5,454 bases of DNA from Desulfobacterales bacterium (GCA_016735415.1 JAERRP010000911.1:1-5454), one strand, 5' to 3'. Positions 1 through 5,454 are shown, numbered from the stretch's first letter. Notes: a model not told the origin generated them from the sequence alone. A program made the numbers and translations.

Positions 1-60
1 TTTTGGGAGTACCGGTCTGCCTAGGGCGTGCTCTGAGCGAGTCAGCAAATAAAAGCGAGC
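1..60 (+). other. Possible 3' end of an upstream + strand gene (unresolved)
   Basis: The stretch before the terminator is too short to identify. Two + strand frames enter from the window edge and stop before the hairpin: one reads seven residues (FWEYRSA) to TAG at 22-24, the other sixteen residues to TAA at 50-52. The second would put the stop 8 nt before the terminator stem, a common spacing, but neither tail is recognisable. The third frame stays open through the terminator and is unlikely to be coding. The existence of an upstream transcript is inferred mainly from the terminator. A non-coding RNA end cannot be excluded. Confidence 0.2.
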
Positions 61-104
61 AAAAAGCCGTGGGTATATCGAAACCTGCGGCTTTTTATTT
101 TTTT
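61..104 (+). terminator. Rho-independent terminator upstream of aroKB
   Basis: The left arm 61-74 (AAAAAGCCGTGGGT) pairs with the right arm 83-96 (ACCTGCGGCTTTTT), giving a 14-bp stem with two adjacent G-U wobbles (70/87 and 71/86) and an 8-nt loop. The T-rich run 92-104 follows directly. On the + strand RNA the two wobbles pair; on the - strand RNA they become A-C and C-A mismatches, so the structure fits + strand transcripts best. The flanking A5/T5 symmetry would still let it act weakly in reverse. It most likely ends an upstream transcription unit. An attenuator role for aroKB is possible but not shown. Confidence 0.88.
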
Positions 105-180
105 GAATGGCGAAAAAAAAATCAAACAGCCGCCTCGCAGAACAAAGGGGAACCACCGGTATTCAGGAAGCGTGTCTTTT

Positions 181-186
181 AAGGAG
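181..186 (+). promoter_or_regulatory. Ribosome binding site of aroKB
   Basis: AAGGAG lies 11 nt before the ATG at 198, a slightly long but workable spacing. The spacer is A/T-only (TATAATAAAAA). It supports ATG 198, which also gives the normal short N-terminus ahead of the shikimate kinase P-loop. No convincing -35/-10 pair was found between the terminator and this site. Confidence 0.75.
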
Positions 187-197
187 TATAATAAAAA

Positions 198-1784
198 ATG
201 TCCAGACCCAATATTATTTTAACAGGATTCATGGCTACAGGTAAAACCACCGTGGGCAAATTGCTGGCGGAGCAGTTGGGTTATGAGTTCGTCGACACAG
301 ACGAACTGATTGCCAGGCGCAGTGGAATGGCCATTGCCGATATTTTTCATGAAAAAGGTGAAGCCGCTTTTCGCAGGATGGAGTTTGGGCTGGCTCAGGA
401 ACTGGGTGATAAAGAGGGGCTTGTCGTTTCCACCGGTGGCCGTATGATGCTGGATCCCGCCAATGCAGAGGCGCTGAGCCGGCGCGGGCGGGTTTTTTGT
501 CTGGTTGCAACGCCCGAGGAGATTCATGATCGCGTTACCAAAGATAAAGACGTGAAGCGGCCGCTACTCGAAGTGCCAAACCCCATGCAGCGTATTGTGG
601 GATTGATGGAGCAGCGCAAAGAAGATTATGGTCGGTTCCCGCAAATGGTGACCTCCGAAAAAAGTCCGGATGAGGTGACCTTGAATTTGATGGGTATCGT
701 ACAGGCCAATCCGGATCTGCGCATGTCGATTACCGCTCGCGACATCGGGTATGAATTTATCGTCGGCGGTGGGATTTTGCCGTTTGTTTCCCAATTGGCG
801 GGCATCAGCAGCCCGGTAGCGGTGATAACCGACAGCAATGTAGGGCCGCGCTACGCAGAAAGTTTAGGACCGACCGATGCCGTTATTACAGTTCCACCCG
901 GCCAGCAGCATAAAACACTGACAATCGTGCAATCGATTTGCGAAGAACTGGTGGAAAAGGGTTTTGACCGCAGCACAACCATTGTTGCGCTGGGTGGCTC
1001 GGTTATCAGCGGACTGGCCGGTTTTGTGGCCGCGACCTACATGCGGGGGGTCGACTGCGTGCAATGCCCCACCAGCCTGTTGGCGATGGCCGATACGAGT
1101 ATCGGCGGCAAGGCCGGAATCAATCTGCCCCAGGGCAAAAATTTAATCGGTGCCTTTAAACAGCCCAAAGCCGTCATCGCCGATGTTGCGACGCTGCAAA
1201 GTCTCTCTCCCCGGGAGTTCGCCTCCGGTATGGCGGAGGTCATCAAGCAGAGCCTGATCGGTGATGCGGATCTGTTTTCCAGGATAGAAAACGGCACCTG
1301 GATCCGCAAAGCCGGCGAACTTCAGCCACCGCTGGCCGAACTTCAAAACTTGGTCGCGCAGGCCATTCAGGTCAAAATCAACATCATTCAAGAGGACCCT
1401 TTCGATCGCGGCCGCCGGGCTGTCCTCAACCTGGGGCACACGTTTGCGCATGCGATTGAAATTGTCAGCGGTCACGCTGTGCGCCATGGTGAAGCGGTTG
1501 CCATGGGGCTCGTGGCCGCTGCCAGTTTATCAACCCGGCGGGGTCACTGTTCGGCAGCATTGCAAAACAGAATTGAAGTCGCACTTGAATCCACAGCACT
1601 TCCCACCCGCATTCCGGCAGATGTGAGTCCGGAACGCCTGCTTAAGGTCATGCAGACCGACAAGAAAAGGAAAGCCGGACGGTTGCGGTTTGTTTTGCTG
1701 CGCGGTATCGGGGATGTTTTTGTGACGAATGCGGTAGATCAGAAAGCTGTGATTGAAACGCTGAGAGAATTGACGCTCGCTTAA
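198..1784 (+). CDS. aroKB: Bifunctional shikimate kinase / 3-dehydroquinate synthase
   Basis: This is a 528-residue cytoplasmic fusion of two shikimate-pathway enzymes. Residues 1 to about 172 form shikimate kinase (shikimate + ATP to shikimate 3-phosphate). They show a Walker A at 10-17 (GFMATGKT), D33/D35, R59, lid arginine R121 (RPLL) and R140. Residues about 178-528 form 3-dehydroquinate synthase (DAHP to 3-dehydroquinate, NAD and divalent metal dependent). They show R283, D299, K305, K314/N315, metal ligands E347, H414 and H430, K350, K393, R407/N411, H418 and a late DKK motif. Each half is close to full family length, so this is a true fusion; AroK-AroB fusions are known, for example in Thermotoga. 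Odd points: the kinase GGG loop reads GGR (R82), and the synthase NAD-contact motifs read PGQQHK and GGSVISG in place of PxGExxK and GGGVxGD. The gene converges on the regulator gene, sharing four bases at the stops. The family call is firm; activity of the synthase half is less certain. Confidence 0.95.
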   Translation: MSRPNIILTGFMATGKTTVGKLLAEQLGYEFVDTDELIARRSGMAIADIFHEKGEAAFRRMEFGLAQELGDKEGLVVSTGGRMMLDPANAEALSRRGRVFCLVATPEEIHDRVTKDKDVKRPLLEVPNPMQRIVGLMEQRKEDYGRFPQMVTSEKSPDEVTLNLMGIVQANPDLRMSITARDIGYEFIVGGGILPFVSQLAGISSPVAVITDSNVGPRYAESLGPTDAVITVPPGQQHKTLTIVQSICEELVEKGFDRSTTIVALGGSVISGLAGFVAATYMRGVDCVQCPTSLLAMADTSIGGKAGINLPQGKNLIGAFKQPKAVIADVATLQSLSPREFASGMAEVIKQSLIGDADLFSRIENGTWIRKAGELQPPLAELQNLVAQAIQVKINIIQEDPFDRGRRAVLNLGHTFAHAIEIVSGHAVRHGEAVAMGLVAAASLSTRRGHCSAALQNRIEVALESTALPTRIPADVSPERLLKVMQTDKKRKAGRLRFVLLRGIGDVFVTNAVDQKAVIETLRELTLA

Positions 1785-2569
1785 CCAACATTTCCCAATA
1801 GCTGCGACAACTTGTTGGCAGCCTCCAGCAGGCTGTCAAGCATCTCCCGGTGACGATCTTCGGTAAATCGCTGTATCGGACCGGCAATCGCGATGGCCCC
1901 GCATACGGTGCTCTCATGATTAGATACAGGTGCCGCCAGGCCGGCGACTTCCAAGAAAAGCTCACCCTGGCTCAATGCATAGCCTTGCTTACGGATGGCT
2001 GTAAATTCCTCCTCCAGGCGACTGCGCTCGACGATGGTTGCCGGCGTCAGCCGTTGTAAGACTTTTTCTCCCAATACCTGATCGCGAAATTCTTTGGAAG
2101 AATAGGCCAGAAGGACTTTCCCGCTGGCGCCGGCGTACAGTTCAAAACTTTCTCCCTCCTCAACGTGATAGCTGAGTGGATTGGAACCCTTTTCTCTGAC
2201 CAGACAGATCCGCCTGGTTCCTTGAATGATAAAAAGCTTGGCCGATTCCCCTGTGATCGAGGCCAGTTCCCGCAGAATGGGCCGGGCGATAGAAATCAGT
2301 GAGTTGGATCTCTCGTAAATCTTTCCGAGCATCATCAGTTTGGGACCCAGTCGGTAAAGGGATCCCTCCGTGCGGATGAGAAATCCATGCGCCATTAACG
2401 TCCCGCACAAGCGCAGGATGCGGCTTTTGTAAAGCCCTGTTTTTTCGCTGAGCTGTTTGAGGGACAACTCCGGTACGCTATCCGAAAAACACTCGAGGAT
2501 GCTCAGGGCTTTATCAACGCTTTCAATCTGTTTGGCAGACTCCTTGGGAGCATTTTTAATTTTCAGCAT
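1781..2569 (-). CDS. IclR-family transcriptional regulator
   Basis: From ATG 2569 this is a 262-residue protein, typical of IclR regulators. An N-terminal winged helix-turn-helix spans about residues 15-78, with the recognition helix near 46-60 (GLYKSRILRLCGTL) and the wing ending in YRLGPK. The effector-binding domain follows from about 85, with the family segment GASGKVLLAY and a later YALSQGELFLEVAGLAAPV stretch. IclR proteins bind small metabolites, often aromatic or organic acids, and activate or repress a nearby operon. A GTG at 2584 would add five residues, but GGAG at 2579-2582 lies inside that extension and sits 9 nt before ATG 2569 (6 nt before a GTG at 2572), so the shorter start is preferred. 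It is the last gene of the - strand set, 17 nt after aroD, which suggests autoregulation and control of the whole operon. The effector is unknown; 3-dehydroquinate, quinate or a relative is a reasonable guess from context. Confidence 0.92.
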   Translation of the reverse strand: MLKIKNAPKESAKQIESVDKALSILECFSDSVPELSLKQLSEKTGLYKSRILRLCGTLMAHGFLIRTEGSLYRLGPKLMMLGKIYERSNSLISIARPILRELASITGESAKLFIIQGTRRICLVREKGSNPLSYHVEEGESFELYAGASGKVLLAYSSKEFRDQVLGEKVLQRLTPATIVERSRLEEEFTAIRKQGYALSQGELFLEVAGLAAPVSNHESTVCGAIAIAGPIQRFTEDRHREMLDSLLEAANKLSQLLGNVG

Positions 2570-2578
2570 CACGCACGG

Positions 2579-2582
2579 CTCC
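2579..2582 (-). promoter_or_regulatory. Shine-Dalgarno site deciding the IclR start
   Basis: GGAG on the - strand overlaps the upstream GTG candidate (2582-2584) and stands 9 nt before ATG 2569. This makes the longer GTG start unlikely. It lies just past the aroD stop (2587-2589), consistent with translation from a shared mRNA. Confidence 0.55.
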
Positions 2583-2586
2583 ACAT

Positions 2587-3357
2587 TTATTCATACAGGA
2601 CCGACATTGCCTGTCTGAGTTCTCCAATCGGGATTTGTCCCGGTGCGGAAGCTTTTTTTCCGATCGCAAAGGTAATATCCGATCCAAACAACCCGCCGAC
2701 CAGTCGCGTCACCCCGCCCTCGGGGCCCATCGACATGGTCACGATAGGCACTTTGACGGCCCCTGTCCTGGCCTTCAGGGTTGCGTTGAGCAACGTCAAT
2801 ACATCCGCATAATCTTTTGGCATGACTGCAAGTTTGGCGATATCGGCGCCCATTTCCTGGGCCCTGGTTAGCTTGGCATGAATAAAGGCCTCATCGGGTG
2901 TAGCGTTAAAATTGTGGTAAGAAAAGATCAGCCTGGTTCCGAACTCTTTTGCAGTTTCCTTAACGGCCGCCATAAAATCCGGTTCATTGCACATTTCGAC
3001 ATCGACAATATCAAGATGGCCTGATTGGATTGACGTTTTTATCAGATTCAGCCTCATGTCCGGGCTGATTTTTTTAAAGCCGCCTTCCACATCGATTCGG
3101 CAGGTAAATATCATGGGGATATTTCCGATTTTCTCCCGCAGTTCCTTCAGCACCTTGAGGCTCTCACCAATATCTTCGACTTTATCGTAGGCGTCGATGC
3201 GCCACTCCAACAGATCCGGGTCGAACTGTTTCAATTCCTGCGCTTGATTCAACAGCTCCGATTTTTCCGAGGCCACCAGCGGCAGACAGATCAGGGGGTC
3301 CGGTCCGCCGATCACCTTGTCCCTTACCGTTACTTTGGTTTCGCTTTGAAGTCTCAT
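2587..3357 (-). CDS. aroD: Type I 3-dehydroquinate dehydratase
   Basis: This 256-residue cytoplasmic enzyme dehydrates 3-dehydroquinate to 3-dehydroshikimate through a Schiff base. It matches the type I (class I aldolase-like, TIM barrel) family over its full length. Every key residue known from the Salmonella/E. coli enzyme appears at a constant offset of +5: E51 and R53 (EWRID), R87 (TCR), H148 (SYHNF), the Schiff-base lysine K175 (AKLAVMP), R218 (TRL), S237 and Q241 (KKASAPGQ). It therefore looks fully active. A GTG sits directly before the ATG, but the GGGAGG at 3363-3368 is spaced 5 nt from ATG 3357, so ATG is chosen. Type I enzymes serve in biosynthesis and also in quinate/shikimate breakdown, so the class alone does not settle direction. 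Its place in an operon with a dehydrogenase, a lyase and an IclR regulator leans towards a regulated, possibly catabolic, role. Confidence 0.96.
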   Translation of the reverse strand: MRLQSETKVTVRDKVIGGPDPLICLPLVASEKSELLNQAQELKQFDPDLLEWRIDAYDKVEDIGESLKVLKELREKIGNIPMIFTCRIDVEGGFKKISPDMRLNLIKTSIQSGHLDIVDVEMCNEPDFMAAVKETAKEFGTRLIFSYHNFNATPDEAFIHAKLTRAQEMGADIAKLAVMPKDYADVLTLLNATLKARTGAVKVPIVTMSMGPEGGVTRLVGGLFGSDITFAIGKKASAPGQIPIGELRQAMSVLYE

Positions 3358-3362
3358 CACAA

Positions 3363-3368
3363 CCTCCC
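3363..3368 (-). promoter_or_regulatory. Ribosome binding site of aroD
   Basis: GGGAGG on the - strand is 5 nt from ATG 3357 and only 2 nt from the preceding GTG at 3360, so it selects the ATG. It falls within the 31-nt gap after the dehydrogenase gene. Confidence 0.8.
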
Positions 3369-3388
3369 ATCAGTTATATGGCAACGAA

Positions 3389-4441
3389 TCAGTTTAATGT
3401 GATCGGCGCCCCCGTGCGCACGGCCTCGGCGACAGCCATGGTCGCCTCGAGGGTTTTCATCCCTTCCGTGCCGGAGCAGCGAGGTGCGGCGCCATTGCGC
3501 ACCACGTCGCAGAAGTGTCGCAACTGACGCTCCAGAGGGATGGTGCGCTCAACGCCTGTGCGTTCATTGGAGATCGGATCGCCCCACCCCTGCTTGCCCT
3601 GGCCGGTGTAGCGCCAGAGCGTCATTTCAGGAAAGCTCAGCGTTGCCTCGGTGCCGAAGATCCGATAGCAATCCTGGGCCGCGGAATAATACAGTGGATT
3701 CTCGCCGGTCGCTGACTCGAAGTTATAGGGCGAAGCCACGACATCCGACGTGACCACGGTGGCCAACACGCCGCTACCGAATCGGATTGTGATGACAGCG
3801 GTATCCTCGACCGGATATCCCCGTATGGCGTTGCCGGTCTCTGCGTAGATGCGCTCTACATCGCCAAAAAAGTACCTCAAATTGTCGATGTCATGGATGA
3901 GATTGATGAGAACGGGGCCACCGCCCGGTTCCCTGCGCCAGGTCGCCTTGAAATAACTGGCCGGCTTCAAGACGGTCCAAAGGGCACTCACGGCCGTGAC
4001 CGTTCCCAGTTTGCCGTCATCCAGGATTTGCTTTGTCGCTTCGATGTATGGATTAAATCGTCGATGATGGCCGACGAGCACTTTGACACCGGTCTTTTCG
4101 GCCGCTTCGATTAAGTTCGCACCGGCCTTGAGGTCCGATACGATAGGCTTTTCGACGAGAATATGGAGGCCGGCCGCCACACATTTGATTCCGATGGTTG
4201 CATGGGTATCGTTCGGTGTGGCAATGATGGCCCCCTCGGCATCGCCCTCTTTGAGAAAAAGCGCAACATCGCTGTAATAGTCGGTCCCGGCACGTTCCGC
4301 CAGTGCTTTTGCGTTCGGATTCGGTTCGACAACACCGGCCAGCCGGCAGCGCGGTTCGTCCACAATGTGCTGAATATGTCTCTTCCCGATGAGGCCGGCG
4401 CCGATCACCGCAATCCGGACAGGGGAAGCATTCGAAGCCAT
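3389..4441 (-). CDS. Gfo/Idh/MocA-family NAD(P)-dependent oxidoreductase
   Basis: From ATG 4441 this is a 350-residue cytoplasmic dehydrogenase, the usual length for the family. The N-terminal Rossmann fold has the dinucleotide loop GAGLIG (G14, G16, G19), an acidic E39 at the end of the second strand (suggesting NAD over NADP), ATPNDTH at 74-80 and the family hallmark EKP at 97-99. The C-terminal domain carries GHHRRFNP (124-131) and the substrate-site helix INLIHDID around 179-186, with H183 as the likely catalytic histidine. The aspartate found four residues before this histidine in inositol dehydrogenase is Ile179 here, so classical inositol dehydrogenase activity is not supported. Members oxidise or reduce sugars, cyclitols and their derivatives. 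AGGAGG at 4451-4456 with a 9-nt spacer fixes the start; an upstream in-frame extension to 4471 would overlap the preceding gene. The substrate is unknown; the neighbouring aroD makes a quinate-, shikimate- or cyclitol-like compound plausible. Confidence 0.92.
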   Translation of the reverse strand: MASNASPVRIAVIGAGLIGKRHIQHIVDEPRCRLAGVVEPNPNAKALAERAGTDYYSDVALFLKEGDAEGAIIATPNDTHATIGIKCVAAGLHILVEKPIVSDLKAGANLIEAAEKTGVKVLVGHHRRFNPYIEATKQILDDGKLGTVTAVSALWTVLKPASYFKATWRREPGGGPVLINLIHDIDNLRYFFGDVERIYAETGNAIRGYPVEDTAVITIRFGSGVLATVVTSDVVASPYNFESATGENPLYYSAAQDCYRIFGTEATLSFPEMTLWRYTGQGKQGWGDPISNERTGVERTIPLERQLRHFCDVVRNGAAPRCSGTEGMKTLEATMAVAEAVRTGAPITLN

Positions 4442-4450
4442 GGCCTGTTC

Positions 4451-4456
4451 CCTCCT
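4451..4456 (-). promoter_or_regulatory. Ribosome binding site of the Gfo/Idh/MocA gene
   Basis: A consensus AGGAGG on the - strand, 9 nt from ATG 4441, lies 5 nt beyond the stop of the preceding lyase gene (4462-4464). It decides the start and is consistent with both genes being on one mRNA. Confidence 0.82.
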
Positions 4457-4461
4457 GATTA

Positions 4462-5382
4462 TTATGTGCATGTCTCCTTGTGCACCAGCACATGTTTCAT
4501 ACGTCCCGGAAGAACGCGACCCAAAGCCGTTTCCAGGAATGTCACCGCCTCACATGTGGCTTCCAGATCAATCCCTGTTTTTATGCCCATGGATTCAAAC
4601 ATGTTTACGGCGTCTTCGGCCGGAACATTGCCGGCCGCCCCTTTCACAAAGGGACAGCCGCCCAGGCCGCCGGTACAGACATCAAAGGAGCGCACACCGG
4701 CCTCATATCCGCTGAACATGTTGGCGAGGCCCAATCCGCGCGTGTCGTGCAGGTGAAGTGACACGCAGACCTCAGGGAATTCTTTCGTAAAGCGTCGCAC
4801 CAAATGCCTGATGGAGCGGGGTGTTGCCATTCCGGTCGTGTCGGCCAGATTGATTTCTATGGCCCCGGCCGCGATCATTTTGTGAGCAGCGGTCAGCACC
4901 GCATCTTCTGCAATCCGGCCCTCATACGCGCACCCGAAGGCACACTGCAATCCGGCCCGAAAATCCAGACCGGCGACAAGGGCCTCGCGAATTAGCTCTG
5001 TCATGGATTCAAGGGCGACGGCCGCCGGGCGCCGTGCATTTTTGCGGCTGTGGGTGTCACTGACCGATACAGACATGCTGACATGCGGAACCCCGCATTT
5101 GAGCGCCCGCTCCAGCCCCTTGTCATTCAGGATCAGGGCCGAAACCACGGTATCGTTCTGGTTGCCGATGGTTCGAATCAATTCATCGGTATCGGCCATC
5201 TGGGGCACGACTTGCGGATGGACAAAAGAGCCGACCTGGATTCTTTTTATTCCGGCCTTTTTCAACATTCGGAAAAAATGCAGCTTCTCCTCAAGGCTGA
5301 AGATACGTGACTCCATCTGAAGCCCGTCTCGAAGGGCCTCGTCTTCAAGAAGCAATTCTTGGTCTGACGCAGCGCTATTCAT
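4462..5382 (-). CDS. HMG-CoA lyase-like DRE-TIM aldolase
   Basis: From ATG 5382 this is a 306-residue TIM-barrel protein of the HMG-CoA lyase branch of the DRE-TIM metallolyases, which cleave 3-hydroxy-3-methylglutaryl-CoA to acetoacetate and acetyl-CoA. Residues align with the human lyase at a constant offset of 23: R18/D19/Q22 (human R41/D42/Q45), metal ligands H210/H212 (H233/H235) in SLHLHDT, catalytic-loop C243 (C266) in GLGGCP, and N252 (N275). The exception is Q49, where human has the active-site Glu72 (QVGSFVHP instead of EVTSFVSP). This may mark a subfamily with another hydroxyacyl-CoA or hydroxy-acid substrate. A TTG at 5412 would add ten residues but has no ribosome binding site; GGGGG at 5388-5392 is 5 nt from ATG 5382. 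It is the first gene seen in the - strand operon. The family is sure; the exact substrate is not. Confidence 0.9.
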   Translation of the reverse strand: MNSAASDQELLLEDEALRDGLQMESRIFSLEEKLHFFRMLKKAGIKRIQVGSFVHPQVVPQMADTDELIRTIGNQNDTVVSALILNDKGLERALKCGVPHVSMSVSVSDTHSRKNARRPAAVALESMTELIREALVAGLDFRAGLQCAFGCAYEGRIAEDAVLTAAHKMIAAGAIEINLADTTGMATPRSIRHLVRRFTKEFPEVCVSLHLHDTRGLGLANMFSGYEAGVRSFDVCTGGLGGCPFVKGAAGNVPAEDAVNMFESMGIKTGIDLEATCEAVTFLETALGRVLPGRMKHVLVHKETCT

Positions 5383-5387
5383 CACTA

Positions 5388-5392
5388 CCCCC
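5388..5392 (-). promoter_or_regulatory. Weak ribosome binding site of the lyase gene
   Basis: GGGGG, 5 nt before ATG 5382 on the - strand, is the only purine-rich site nearby. It is weaker than those of the downstream genes, so the start is less certain than theirs; GTG 5385 is an alternative. Confidence 0.45.
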
Positions 5393-5438
5393 GTTTTTTT
5401 GAGCTTGGGCAACAGAATGGAGAGCTAAAGTAGTTTTC

Positions 5439-5452
5439 CCTGATGATTCAGG
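5439..5452. repeat. Short palindrome upstream of the lyase operon
   Basis: A perfect 5-bp inverted repeat, CCTGA-TGAT-TCAGG, sits about 57-70 bp upstream of the lyase start codon. It has no T-run on the - strand side, so it does not look like a terminator reading into the operon. Its place before the first gene of an operon encoding an IclR regulator makes an operator possible. The element is short and at the window edge, and no clear -35/-10 pair was found in 5383-5454, so this is weak. Confidence 0.25.
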
Positions 5453-5454
5453 TC

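Noticed and set aside
187..192. Perfect TATAAT just before the aroKB ATG
   Set aside because: It lies in the spacer between the ribosome binding site and ATG, and no -35 box stands at a proper distance. A start there would begin the RNA at the start codon and lose the AAGGAG site.
107..244. Small + strand ORF (45 codons, starting MAKKKSN) in the aroKB leader
   Set aside because: It has no ribosome binding site (a T-run precedes it), overlaps the aroKB start out of frame and is not rich in aromatic codons, so neither a gene nor a leader peptide is supported.
1819..1835. Inverted repeat CAGCCT-CCAGC-AGGCTG downstream of aroKB
   Set aside because: It is inside the IclR coding region, has only a 6-bp stem and no following T-run, so it is not a credible terminator.
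3355..3360. GTG start one codon upstream of the chosen aroD ATG
   Set aside because: It would leave only 2 nt to the GGGAGG site; the ATG has a normal 5-nt spacing.
4163..4756. Long + strand open frame of 197 codons opposite the dehydrogenase and lyase genes
   Set aside because: It lies antisense to two well-supported genes, has no recognisable domain and is rich in Arg/Pro/His as expected for a shadow frame.
5383..5412. TTG-initiated extension of the lyase gene
   Set aside because: No ribosome binding site precedes the TTG, and the added residues lie before the conserved start of the family's barrel.

Overview
The window (about 5.45 kb, moderate GC) is compact bacterial DNA with five complete protein-coding genes. 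One is on the + strand; four lie head-to-tail on the - strand. The gene style fits an anaerobic Desulfobacterota-like (deltaproteobacterial) chromosome: a fused shikimate kinase/3-dehydroquinate synthase, a type I dehydroquinase, and an HMG-CoA-lyase-like enzyme in an IclR-regulated operon. That taxonomic guess is inference from gene content only.

Left part (1-1784, + strand). A strong intrinsic terminator (61-104) closes whatever lies upstream. A roughly 90-nt leader with an AAGGAG ribosome binding site follows, then a 528-codon gene that fuses shikimate kinase (AroK, N-terminal) to 3-dehydroquinate synthase (AroB, C-terminal). Nearly all catalytic residues of both halves are present. However, several glycine-rich or NAD-contact positions depart from the usual consensus (STGGR in the kinase; PGQQHK and GGSVISG in the synthase).

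Right part (5382 down to 1781, - strand). In transcription order the genes are an HMG-CoA-lyase-like DRE-TIM aldolase, a Gfo/Idh/MocA-family NAD(P)-dependent dehydrogenase, a type I 3-dehydroquinate dehydratase (AroD), and an IclR-family regulator. Gaps are only about 17-31 nt and the downstream genes have recognisable Shine-Dalgarno sequences, so this looks like one operon ending in its own regulator gene. The operon and the fused gene converge and overlap by four bases (TTAA serves both stop codons), leaving no terminator between them.

How they may work together. 3-Dehydroquinate links the two units: the AroB half makes it and AroD dehydrates it to 3-dehydroshikimate. No AroE shikimate dehydrogenase is in the window. 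The IclR regulator, dehydrogenase and CoA-type lyase beside aroD are an unusual set. They suggest either a regulated quinate/shikimate/cyclic-polyol utilisation module or a separately regulated piece of aromatic biosynthesis. This is the part most worth following up. No mobile elements, tRNA/rRNA genes or CRISPR arrays were seen.
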